NCBI GenBank assembly: GCA_022650895.1
Contig: JALCQC010000018.1
Coordinates: forward strand, 1-52,224
Direction of reading: 5' to 3'
DNA length: 52,224 nucleotides
DNA from: Bifidobacteriaceae bacterium
Lineage (GTDB): Bacteria; Actinomycetota; Actinomycetes; Actinomycetales; Bifidobacteriaceae
Positions within the stretch are counted from its first letter, which is position 1; each line of letters opens with the position of its first letter. This document shows, piece after piece, positions 44,879-52,224 of the stretch. Made by a program: the position numbers and the translations under genes. The notes under the pieces are model-generated. The model saw only the letters and a program-made list of their open reading frames with translations, had not been told where the DNA came from and ran no database searches.

Positions 44879-46030
44879 ATGCCGAAAATGGGTGCTTTCA
44901 TCTGTGGCATGAGCACATGGACGAACCTAAAACGAGCAGCTAGCACCTTCCGCGCGCTGCAAACACGCTCAGATATGCCCGCCGCCATCACACCCCCACC
45001 CCGCTCCACCAGCACCGACCCTTTGGCACTTTCCACCGTCTTCAGGGGTATTCAAATTCTGCAAACCGCCCTCACTGGCCTGCCTATTCGACAACTTAAA
45101 AACGGTTACCAGGTGGAAAGAGTTGATAACCGTGTTCTTCACCCCGACGTGAACCGCAGTAGGCGGGATTTCATATCAGATACCGTGGCTAGCCTTGCCC
45201 TCGATGGCAATGCCTTCTATCGCAAAGTGGTCTTCGACGGCCAGATAGTAAGCCTTGAAATACTTCCACCGCAATATGTCACCATTGTCGATCTGGCTCA
45301 TGACCCTGCCAGCCCACGCCTAAGCTTCAGTTATCTGGGCACTGACTATTCGGCCACGGATATTATTCACCTCAAATTCCTCAACGTTCCCGGTCGTCTT
45401 CGTGGCCTTGGTCCTATATCTGCCGCTCGCGAGGAAGTTGACGGCGCCCATCTCGCTCGCGACTATAAAGCCCAGTGGTTCACTGACGGCAGCAACCCTA
45501 AAGGAATCTTGAGCACAGACAAGCCTACGAACCCGGCCATCGAGGAAGAAGCCAAAAGAAAGTTCAAAGAAGGCGCCCCCGGTGACATCAAAGTCCTCGG
45601 CCATGATTTCCACTACCAGCCCTTAACACTCAACCCCAAAGACATGCAATTTTTGGAAACTCAAAAGTTTGACACCACCCAAATAGCCCGACTGCTCGGT
45701 GTACCTGCCTCCCTCATGCTGGCCGCCGTCGATGGTTCCAATTTGACGTACTCAAATATTGAGCAGAGCTGGATAGAGTTCAGCGACTATACTCTTGCAG
45801 CCTATGCCGGTGAGATTGAAGAAGCCCTCACCACACTCCTGCCACGCGGCAATGAAGTCGCCTTCGACTGGGATAGCTCACGGCGTGCTAACACGACCGA
45901 CAAATACACCGCCTACGCGGCCGCTATCTCAGCACAATGGCTCACCCCTGATGAAGTCCGTATGAAAGAAGGACTTCAACCCCTCAACCAGCCCATCAAG
46001 CAGAAAGAAGATATCAATGGAGAAGCGTGA
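44879..46030 (+). CDS. Phage portal protein (HK97 family)
   Basis: 383 residues. SVFRGIQILQTALTGLPIRQ near residue 55, LALDGNAFYRKVV, ARDYKAQWFTDGSNPKGIL and LLGVPASLMLA are typical of HK97-like portals, which form the dodecameric ring for DNA entry and tail joining. The start is uncertain: ATG codons at 44879, 44888 and 44909 all lack a clear ribosome binding site; the first is taken. Its end overlaps the protease-capsid gene by 14 bp. Confidence 0.9.
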   Translation: MPKMGAFICGMSTWTNLKRAASTFRALQTRSDMPAAITPPPRSTSTDPLALSTVFRGIQILQTALTGLPIRQLKNGYQVERVDNRVLHPDVNRSRRDFISDTVASLALDGNAFYRKVVFDGQIVSLEILPPQYVTIVDLAHDPASPRLSFSYLGTDYSATDIIHLKFLNVPGRLRGLGPISAAREEVDGAHLARDYKAQWFTDGSNPKGILSTDKPTNPAIEEEAKRKFKEGAPGDIKVLGHDFHYQPLTLNPKDMQFLETQKFDTTQIARLLGVPASLMLAAVDGSNLTYSNIEQSWIEFSDYTLAAYAGEIEEALTTLLPRGNEVAFDWDSSRRANTTDKYTAYAAAISAQWLTPDEVRMKEGLQPLNQPIKQKEDINGEA

Positions 46031-47573
46031 AATCGGCTTCAAAGGCCGAACCCTGCGCGCCGCTGAAGGCAATACCCACGAAATAGAAGGCGTTGCTGTC
46101 CCCTTCGGCGACATCATCGATACATGGAGCGGTGCCGAAACCTTCGATCCCGATTGCCAATTCGATGATATCGAGCACGCCAAGCTCTGCTACCAGCACG
46201 GAGAACTCATCGGCTCAATTACCAAAGCAGAAAGCCAAGAAGACGGACTTCATATCACGGCACAAATCGCCGACACGGCCACCGGGCGAGATGTGCTTGC
46301 CTTGCTTGACGCCGGCGCCCTCGACTCCCTCAGCGTAGGCTTTGTGCCCTTGGCCGATGAGGTCGACAACGCAGGAATCACCCACCGCAAAAAAGTCCGC
46401 CTCCTTGAAACCAGTCTTGTGAGCTGGCCAGCCTACGAGGCTGCAAAGCTCACCGACCATCGCAGTAAAGAAATCACAACCCCCCAAACAGAAAGCGACA
46501 CCATGGAACAGGATAACGAAACTCAAGCCCGCCTCGACTCCTTCGAAGAAACCCAGCGCAGTATTATGGCAGCCCTCGCCAAAACGCAGAAAGACAACAC
46601 TGTCAACCCTGAAGTTGGTGCAGAATTCCACCGAGCCGGAGACTATATGAAAGCCTTGCGCAATGGCGACGACACTGCCATCAAGGTCATGGGAGAGGGC
46701 CGCGACCTCATTACTACCGGAGTAAGCGGCAATACAGTCTCCTGGCTTTCTGACCTTATCCGCCTCGTCGACTCTCGCCGCAAAATTGCGAACATTCTCA
46801 CTCATGCCGCTCTGCCCGATAAGGGCATGACTCTAAGCTATAACGCTCTGGCCACCGATACCATGAAAGTTGATTCTCATACCGAGGGCGAGACGCTACC
46901 CTTTGGTGAAATCACTTTCGGCACACAGAGCGTGGACGTAGAAACCTACGGCGGATATACCAAACTATCACGGGAAACGATTGACCGGTCAACCACCCCA
47001 ATGCTCGATACTGCGCTGAAAGCCCTCACACTTACCTATGCCAAGAGGACCGAGCAGGCATTGCGCGACTACCTCTATACGTCCATCACGTCCGCTCGAG
47101 ATGCGGAATCGGGACCGAATAATATTGAGGCCGCCAAAAGCTTGACGACCATGGAACCCTACGATTGGGCTGACCTGCTCGTCGACGCAGCCGATGAACT
47201 CGACGCGAGGGGTGCCAACCTTGTTCGCCTGGGTGTCTCTGCCGACGTGTTCAAGGCACTGATTCGTCTCCAGACAACTGGCGACAGGTTCCTGGATATC
47301 TCTGGCGATGGTGTCAATCAGATTGGTTCGATTGACGTCACTGGTATCACAGGCAGCCTCATGCGTGTTCCGATTCAGTTGCTTCCCGGTGCGCCGGCCG
47401 GTACTGCCGCATTCATCGACCCCGAAGCGATTACCTACTGGGAGGCCGGCGGACCTACGCAACTGTCCGCTACTGACCCCACCAACCTGACCGACGCTTA
47501 CTCGGTGTATGGCTACATGGCCGTCGGAACGACATTCGCTAACGGACTCCTCCCCATTAAGTTCCAGGCCTAA
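46017..47573 (+). CDS. Prohead protease-major capsid protein fusion
   Basis: 518 residues. Residues 1-155 are a U35-type prohead protease: EIEGVAVPFGDIIDTW, a catalytic His in CYQHGELIGSI and the catalytic Ser in LDSLSVGFVPL. Residues from about 163 are an HK97-fold capsid protein: a helical delta/scaffold region (QDNETQARLDSFEETQRSIMAAL), then GVSGNTVSWLSDLIRLVDSRR and GGYTKLSRETIDRS, ending IKFQA. The two are usually separate genes. Here no stop divides them. An ATG at 46503 (residue 163) could allow internal initiation, though its ribosome binding site is weak. Cleavage by the protease itself would release the mature capsid subunit. Confidence 0.9.
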   Translation: MEKREIGFKGRTLRAAEGNTHEIEGVAVPFGDIIDTWSGAETFDPDCQFDDIEHAKLCYQHGELIGSITKAESQEDGLHITAQIADTATGRDVLALLDAGALDSLSVGFVPLADEVDNAGITHRKKVRLLETSLVSWPAYEAAKLTDHRSKEITTPQTESDTMEQDNETQARLDSFEETQRSIMAALAKTQKDNTVNPEVGAEFHRAGDYMKALRNGDDTAIKVMGEGRDLITTGVSGNTVSWLSDLIRLVDSRRKIANILTHAALPDKGMTLSYNALATDTMKVDSHTEGETLPFGEITFGTQSVDVETYGGYTKLSRETIDRSTTPMLDTALKALTLTYAKRTEQALRDYLYTSITSARDAESGPNNIEAAKSLTTMEPYDWADLLVDAADELDARGANLVRLGVSADVFKALIRLQTTGDRFLDISGDGVNQIGSIDVTGITGSLMRVPIQLLPGAPAGTAAFIDPEAITYWEAGGPTQLSATDPTNLTDAYSVYGYMAVGTTFANGLLPIKFQA

Positions 47574-47575
47574 CC

Positions 47576-47908
47576 ATGGACAACCCTGACGAACTCCTAG
47601 CCACGATGAAAGCTGAAGTCGTTGTCATGGACTCCCAGGACGAAGCGAGGGCAAACACTAAGCTGGTCCTCGCCCGCCACTATCTCGCCGAGGCAGTCCG
47701 CGACTACAGTGTTCCGCCGCCCATCTTCGATGATTGCGTTGTAAGCGTGGCTGTGGATCTCTACAACGCAAAAAATGCGCAGTTGGGTGTCATGAATGTG
47801 ACTGACGGGCAGATGGAACCCTTCCGCGTCTCCACCGACCCACTCCGCAGTGCGTGGCCCAAACTCAACGCTGCGGGGATCCCCGTCGGGGGGTTCAGCA
47901 TCAGATGA
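47576..47908 (+). CDS. Head-tail connector protein
   Basis: 110 residues. The helical NTKLVLARHYLAEAVRDYSVPPPIFDDCVVSVAVDLYNAKNA is typical of phage head-completion adaptors (gp6/gp15-like), which bind under the portal. It lies directly after the capsid gene, with 2 bp between them. The family call rests on fold style and position. Confidence 0.65.
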   Translation: MDNPDELLATMKAEVVVMDSQDEARANTKLVLARHYLAEAVRDYSVPPPIFDDCVVSVAVDLYNAKNAQLGVMNVTDGQMEPFRVSTDPLRSAWPKLNAAGIPVGGFSIR

Positions 47909-48267
47909 GCAGCCTCAACGAACAATACGAAACACTCACCGAGACACTGCAGGGGCTGCTCGGGAATTCTGTCACAAATATCACTGTAGATGGCCAATTC
48001 ATCTCACCCAAACAAGGCGTGCCGAGCGTGTTGATTGAGCCGCCCGAATTGAGTGTTGAGAAATGGTCGGAAGGTGAGGCGACATGGAAAATCGACATCA
48101 TCGCTGGTACGACCACTACGCAGGCCCTGAGTCTATTCGACTGCCTCACCGTTCTCGATAAGCTCATCGCCGGCAATTTGAACATTGCTAGCGCTACCCC
48201 TGTCACCTACCTGAACAACGGGCTGAGCTTAGCTGCGTATCAGATCACGCTCAACCCATTTGATTGA
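47905..48267 (+). CDS. Tail terminator or neck protein
   Basis: 120 residues. Position between the connector and major tail protein, and a pattern of alternating strands and helices (PSVLIEPPELSVEKWSEGEATWKIDIIAG ... CLTVLDKLIAGNLNI) fit a minor tail/tail terminator protein. ATG at 47905 overlaps the previous stop by 4 bp; a longer open frame upstream overlaps the connector gene and is not used. Confidence 0.6.
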   Translation: MSSLNEQYETLTETLQGLLGNSVTNITVDGQFISPKQGVPSVLIEPPELSVEKWSEGEATWKIDIIAGTTTTQALSLFDCLTVLDKLIAGNLNIASATPVTYLNNGLSLAAYQITLNPFD

Positions 48268-48280
48268 AAGGAAAAAAATT

Positions 48281-48703
48281 ATGGCAACCTCAAAAATCCG
48301 CACCCTTGGCCCGGGCACTCTACTTATCGGAGAGACAGACGCAGAGAAGAAGTTCGACGCTGACACGACCTCAACAACTCTCACCCCTAAGACCGAGGAC
48401 GGTGACGAAATCAACTTCCTGGACGGTTCCACAGAACGCGACGAAGCCACAACCACATGGACGCTCGAGGGCAGCATTAAGGAAGACTTCAGTACCGACG
48501 GCGTCCAAATGTGGTGCTTCACCAACGCGGGCAAAAAAATGCCCTTCCGGTTCATTCCCAACAAGGAAGGAACACTAGGATTCACCGGCACGGTCATTGT
48601 GTCCCCCGTCGCTATCGGCGGTGACGTGAAGAAGAAAAACGATATCGATTTCAGCTTTGCTGCCTCCGACGTCACCACCACCACCGTCAGCCCTACTGCA
48701 TAA
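48281..48703 (+). CDS. Major tail tube protein
   Basis: 140 residues, beta-rich, with DGDEINFLDGSTERDEATTTWTLEGSIKEDF and GTLGFTGTVIVSPVAIGGDVKKKNDIDFSF; this resembles tail tube proteins of actinobacterial siphophages. AAAGGA precedes the ATG. It is one of the most highly expressed genes in such phages, in keeping with its own spaced ribosome binding site. Confidence 0.78.
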   Translation: MATSKIRTLGPGTLLIGETDAEKKFDADTTSTTLTPKTEDGDEINFLDGSTERDEATTTWTLEGSIKEDFSTDGVQMWCFTNAGKKMPFRFIPNKEGTLGFTGTVIVSPVAIGGDVKKKNDIDFSFAASDVTTTTVSPTA

Positions 48704-48705
48704 TC

Positions 48706-49113
48706 ATGGCTAACGTTACCGCCGGCAGCTCAAAGCCCGCAGTCCAGGTAGAGGGACTCAAAGAACTCAACCGCACGCTCAAAACTGCTGGTGCAAATCT
48801 CAAGGACCTCAAAAAAGAGAACAAGAAGGCCGCTGACGTCGTCGTCCCCGTTGCGCGTACCAACGTCCCAGTGAAATCAGGCAAACTCTTAGCCTCGATT
48901 CGCTCAGGCGCCACGCAGAAAATGGGTATCGTACGCGCGGGGAAGAAGTCAGTACCCTACGCGGCCATTCAGGAATTCGGATGGCCCGGCCACAACATCA
49001 AACCCCACCACTACATCGTTGACGCTGCTCACAGTACGGAACCCCTGTGGGTACAAGTCTACGAAAACGCAGTCAACAAAATCATCAACGAAATCTACGG
49101 AGCACAAAAATGA
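48706..49113 (+). CDS. HK97 gp10-like minor tail/neck protein
   Basis: 135 residues. VEGLKELNRTLKTAG near residue 15, VARTNVPVKSGKLLASIRSG near 50-69 and the late PYAAIQEFGWPGHNIKPHHYI are the family's marks. These proteins usually lie before the major tail gene; here it follows it, a small change of order. Its stop overlaps the tail chaperone start (ATGA). Confidence 0.8.
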   Translation: MANVTAGSSKPAVQVEGLKELNRTLKTAGANLKDLKKENKKAADVVVPVARTNVPVKSGKLLASIRSGATQKMGIVRAGKKSVPYAAIQEFGWPGHNIKPHHYIVDAAHSTEPLWVQVYENAVNKIINEIYGAQK

Positions 49114-49400
49114 ACACCACCACAGTCAACTACGTCGACGGCCACTCTGAGACCATCGCTATCACCCTATTCGACCGCATGGCAGCTGAGAAATACGGAA
49201 AAGCCCACAATTGGGGCAACAGTATGGAAAGCATGGTCAGCGTCGCCGCCTATGCCGCTTATGCTGCACTTCGTCGGACTGCGAAACTCGCTGAGGGTCT
49301 TCAATTCGACGCCTGGGCACAGTCTGTCGTCTCCCTCCCAGATACCACCACAGACGACGATTCAGACCCTTTAGAGACGGCTGGGACGAAGGAAGCCTAG
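49110..49400 (+). CDS. Tail assembly chaperone, short form (G)
   Basis: 96 residues, the unshifted product. LFDRMAAEKYGKAHNWGNSMESMVSVAAYAAYAALRRT is typical of actinophage tail chaperones. The Asp/Thr-rich end (TTTDDDSDPLETAGTKEA) runs past the slippery site. It acts with the shifted GT form to load tail tube protein on the tape measure. Confidence 0.8.
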   Translation: MNTTTVNYVDGHSETIAITLFDRMAAEKYGKAHNWGNSMESMVSVAAYAAYAALRRTAKLAEGLQFDAWAQSVVSLPDTTTDDDSDPLETAGTKEA

Positions 49401-49552
49401 GCGAATGGAGTGTCGCCATCGCTAAAGAATTCGGTGGCACCCCCTGGGAGTGGCGAGCACAATCAGACCCCGATGAACGCGATTGGGGAACCGCTATCAA
49501 AATCATGCAAGCAGAAGCCGAGGCAATGGAAGAGGTGAACAATGGCCGGTAG
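49110..49552 (+). CDS. Tail assembly chaperone, frameshifted long form (GT)
   Basis: 147 residues made by a -1 shift after codon 88. The frame then reads RDGWDEGSLGEWSVAIAKEF... and ends ...EAMEEVNNGR at TAG 49550-49552, overlapping the tape measure start by 11 bp. The downstream frame has no start of its own, is rich in Glu/Trp as other T domains are, and would be unexplained without a shift. Confidence 0.82.
49367..49373 (+). other. Programmed -1 frameshift site CCCTTTA
   Basis: C-CCT-TTA in the zero frame is a canonical X-XXY-YYZ heptamer, 27 bases before the zero-frame stop. Both codons re-pair after a one-base slip (CCC, TTT). It joins the G and T frames of the tail chaperone. Confidence 0.85.
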
Positions 49553-51059
49553 TGCAATCCTTGCTATCAAGATTATCGGCAACGCCACGGGCGCCGTCAA
49601 AGCGATGGAGAAAGCCCAAAAAGCCTCGATGTCGTTCAAAGACCGCCTCGGCCAAGCCTCTACGGGCGCCAAGGTCGCTCTCGGTGCCATCGCCGCCGGC
49701 GCTGTCGTCGCGGCTAACTCGGCCGCAGACCTGCAACAATCAGTCGGCGGTGTCGAAACAGTTTTCGGTAAATCGTCGGCCAAAATGCTCGAATGGTCCA
49801 AGACAGCCGCCCAGTCAGCCGGCCTCTCCCAAAACGCGTACAATGAGTTCGCCACAACACTCGGCAGTCAGTTGCAGAACATGGGCATGGACGTTGACCA
49901 GTCCGCAGCAAAAACAAACGACCTCATCGGCCTTGGCGCAGACCTCTCCAGTATGTTCGGCGGCACCACATCAGACGCCGTGGGAGCACTCTCCTCTGCT
50001 CTCAAGGGTGAGATGGATCCCATAGAAAAATATGGTATCTCCCTCAACGACGCCACACTGAAAGCCAAAGCACAAGCCTTGGGTCTGGGGGACCTGTACG
50101 CGGCCGGAGACCGCAACGCTAAAATGCAGGCCACCATGGCAGCCATCACCGACCAGAGCGGTAAAGCCGTGGGCAACTATGCAAAAGAAGCCGATACCGC
50201 GCAAGGCCAACAGTCGCGCATGACTGCCGGCTTCGAGAACGCGAAAGCAGCTCTAGGTGCCAGTCTCCTGCCTGCCCTGACGATGGGCGCGCAAGTGCTT
50301 TCGCAGTTCGCCACGTGGGTGCAAGAGAATTCATCATGGCTCACCCCACTCGCAATAGCTATCGGAGTTGTCAGCGCGGCCGTATGGATTCTCAACATCG
50401 CCATGAACGCGAACCCCATTGTCCTGCTGATAACTATCATTGCCGGGCTTATAGCCATACTCATCGGCTGGGCCTCACAATCCGACAATGTGAAAAATGC
50501 GTGGGGGTCTGTAACCGGATGGTTTCAAAATATTGGGAAGAGTATTTCAGACGCTTTCAAACGCGCAGGCAACTGGATTAAAGACACGTGGAACGGTCTC
50601 ATTGATTGGTTCAGAAGTGTCCCAGGCAAAATAGGTGGCTTCTTCCGTGGTATGGGAGAGACCATCAGCGCGCCCTTCAAAAACGCCTTCAACGGGATTA
50701 AAAGCATTTGGAATAACACCATCGGCCGCATCGGCTTCACAGTGCCCAACTGGATACCTGGAATCGGCGGGAAGAGCTTCCACGTGCCGAAACTCGCAAC
50801 CGGTGGCGTTCTCAATTCTGCCGGAACTGTCATGGTCGGCGAACGAGGGCCAGAACTCCTCAGCCTCCCTGCGGGCGCGCAGGTGACTCCTCTTAATCGT
50901 GTGAATTATGGTTTCGAGGGTGGCGGAAATATCACTATCAAAGTAGAGCGACTCGAAGTTCATTCAACCGGAAATCTCGATAATGATGGCGTGGGAGATG
51001 ACATTATGAAAGCCCTCCAAAAATGGGCGCGTGTAAGAGGAAAGAGGCTGGCAGTATGA
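49542..51059 (+). CDS. Tail tape measure protein
   Basis: 505 residues. The N-terminal part is helical (AVKAMEKAQKASMSFKDRLGQ). VETVFGKSSAKMLEWSKTAAQSAGLSQNAYNEFATTLGSQL and GALSSALKGEMDPIEKYGISL are strongly conserved in tape measures. There are two adjoining hydrophobic segments (about 275-320), Trp-rich repeats (WFQNIGKSISDAFKRAGNWIKDTW) and the C-terminal GGVLNSAGTVMVGERGPELLSLPAGAQV motif. It is short for the family; tail length scales with it, so a short tail of under 100 nm is inferred. GAGGTGA precedes the ATG. Confidence 0.93.
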   Translation: MAGSAILAIKIIGNATGAVKAMEKAQKASMSFKDRLGQASTGAKVALGAIAAGAVVAANSAADLQQSVGGVETVFGKSSAKMLEWSKTAAQSAGLSQNAYNEFATTLGSQLQNMGMDVDQSAAKTNDLIGLGADLSSMFGGTTSDAVGALSSALKGEMDPIEKYGISLNDATLKAKAQALGLGDLYAAGDRNAKMQATMAAITDQSGKAVGNYAKEADTAQGQQSRMTAGFENAKAALGASLLPALTMGAQVLSQFATWVQENSSWLTPLAIAIGVVSAAVWILNIAMNANPIVLLITIIAGLIAILIGWASQSDNVKNAWGSVTGWFQNIGKSISDAFKRAGNWIKDTWNGLIDWFRSVPGKIGGFFRGMGETISAPFKNAFNGIKSIWNNTIGRIGFTVPNWIPGIGGKSFHVPKLATGGVLNSAGTVMVGERGPELLSLPAGAQVTPLNRVNYGFEGGGNITIKVERLEVHSTGNLDNDGVGDDIMKALQKWARVRGKRLAV

Positions 51060-52224
51060 GCATGTCAAAATTCCCTGACGAATGCTACGTGTTCCTGGAT
51101 ATGCGTGAGCTGCCTCAGCACCCTGATGGCAGCGATAACATTGTCCCGCTTTCCCCCATAACAATCACGTGGGGGAATGATAAACCCTGGGAAACCCCTA
51201 CCCCTTCTGTATTAACCATGGACTTCTTCGACCCAACAGGTCGAGTATCCATGGAATCGAACAAACTCAACGGCCACCGCCTCACGGTAAACCCATGGAC
51301 GAACCGCCGAAATGAACCCGTGTGCTTCGCAGTGTTTGATGGTTATATCACCGACGTGAAAATTAACGGAAGGAAAATCACGGTCACAGCATCTGACCGC
51401 CTCTATATTCTCGCAACCGATGTTCGCCAAGGCCCGAACTGGGGTACGGACGCCTCTACTGCGCGCGGATATCAATGGTGGACACAAGGCTCACTTGATG
51501 ATAAAGAGAAGGGGTGGTCAAAATACGACGGACTCAATGATGTCAGTATCTCATATAGTTCCTTTGCTGTGCCCTTTGAAGCGTCCGAGCGTGTCAGTTT
51601 TCTCGACCTGTATGTGAGACGGAAAACAATCAAACGCGCCGACGGCGCATATGAACTCCATATCGCTCGTCCTATTTACGTGAATTTGCAAGGAGAGCCT
51701 GAAGCAGTTCCTAGACTCTCGGCTGACTATGACGTCATCGACCCGACATTGAGGTTACTCGGTGCAACTATCGAGAATAATAATGGAACAGACATTAGTT
51801 CCGGCGAAGACCCCTCAATCATTCCAGCGAGCACTGTCGAGGTTCCTGTGCACCCGTCATTCACCTCTCCCGATGATGTGTATACGCAGTTAGAGATTAA
51901 GTATTTTCATCGAGGGCTAACGAACCCAGGCGCCACTGCTGCTCAGACTGAAGAAGCGGCTACCAAATACACATTCACTCAAGACGGCGCGCGCCTTGTC
52001 CGCGTTGACGAATCGAACCGTGACGGAGAGACAGTACTGTCTCTCGATATCGCATGGACTGAATACCCCTCAAATCCCGATTCAACTGCATCAAAGATTG
52101 ATATGAACATTGCAAGAAAGACATTGCAGGAACTCAACACTCGCGTGAGGCTTCCGAACGTAACATTCCAAAACGATCGAAACGATGAACGCCTCTTCTA
52201 CCCTCGCCCCTCTCGCCTTTGTTT
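51056..52224 (+). CDS. Distal/minor tail protein, cut by the window end
   Basis: An open frame from ATG (overlapping the tape measure stop by 4 bp) to the window edge, 389 residues seen without a stop. The beginning, ITITWGNDKPWETPTPSVLTMDFFDPTGR, followed by FDGYITDVKINGRKITVTASDRLYILA, is typical of minor tail/baseplate proteins of actinophages placed right after the tape measure. It may bind the host or form the tail-tip hub. The C-terminus is missing. Confidence 0.8.
   Translation, partial: MSMSKFPDECYVFLDMRELPQHPDGSDNIVPLSPITITWGNDKPWETPTPSVLTMDFFDPTGRVSMESNKLNGHRLTVNPWTNRRNEPVCFAVFDGYITDVKINGRKITVTASDRLYILATDVRQGPNWGTDASTARGYQWWTQGSLDDKEKGWSKYDGLNDVSISYSSFAVPFEASERVSFLDLYVRRKTIKRADGAYELHIARPIYVNLQGEPEAVPRLSADYDVIDPTLRLLGATIENNNGTDISSGEDPSIIPASTVEVPVHPSFTSPDDVYTQLEIKYFHRGLTNPGATAAQTEEAATKYTFTQDGARLVRVDESNRDGETVLSLDIAWTEYPSNPDSTASKIDMNIARKTLQELNTRVRLPNVTFQNDRNDERLFYPRPSRLC

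Larger units (their letters stand above)
40167..52224. mobile_element. Prophage (siphovirus type), left part, integrated at tRNA-fMet
   Basis: Twelve kilobases of phage genes run to the window end. The order is: divergent HTH regulators, small early genes, an excisionase-like HTH, HNH, small and large terminase, portal, protease-capsid, connector, tail genes with a frameshifted chaperone, tape measure, distal tail. The order and the HK97-type head proteins indicate a long-tailed siphovirus. No integrase, holin or lysin is seen; these should lie beyond 52224. All complete structural frames are open, so the prophage may be intact. Confidence 0.92.

Overview
The window looks like the chromosome of a Gram-positive actinobacterium of moderate GC, most likely in or near the Bifidobacteriaceae. 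The support is an Obg with a long C-terminal extension, an RNase E/G with a very long disordered N-terminus, a Maf-NUDIX fusion, NucS beside atpC, an actinobacterial initiator tRNA and a wide use of GTG/TTG starts. The threonine gene order (hom-thrC-thrB, short ThrC) is not what I expect of a typical Bifidobacterium, so the genus is left open.

Layout. Positions 1-40.1 kb are host core genes, nearly all on the minus strand. They are: an apparently orphan ChvE/XylF-like sugar-binding lipoprotein with a palindrome-rich promoter (0.5-1.8 kb); rplA, rplK, nusG, secE and tRNA-Trp (2.1-4.6 kb); an adenosine deaminase-like enzyme, an aspartate aminotransferase, proB, obg, rpmA, rplU and rne (4.7-13.8 kb); dapE and a divergent AEC permease (14-16.3 kb); an aspartate-family amino-acid operon argS-lysA-hom-thrC-thrB-maf/nudix (16.3-24.6 kb); ridA, tRNA-Arg(CCG), a CYTH protein, a CnoX-like thioredoxin/TPR protein, a membrane protein/lipoprotein pair and an FKBP lipoprotein (24.6-30.5 kb); nucS and the complete F1Fo ATP synthase operon atpBEFHAGDC (30.7-38.5 kb); and metA (38.9-39.9 kb).

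From tRNA-fMet (40.09 kb) to the window end lies the left part of a tailed-phage (siphovirus) prophage integrated at the 3' end of the tRNA. Its immunity genes diverge next to the attachment site, and the repressor-like gene runs antisense into the tRNA and stops in the anticodon. Small early genes, an HNH/P-loop fusion, terminase, portal, a prohead protease-capsid fusion, connector and tail genes follow on the plus strand. The tail chaperone pair shows a canonical -1 frameshift site (CCCTTTA), followed by a tape measure and a distal tail protein cut by the window end.

The most interesting signal is the repressor/attachment-site overlap. A repressor whose 3' end lies in the att site, with no integrase on the same side, is the arrangement of integration-dependent immunity known in some mycobacteriophages. 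There, integration changes the repressor C-terminus and so switches on lysogeny.
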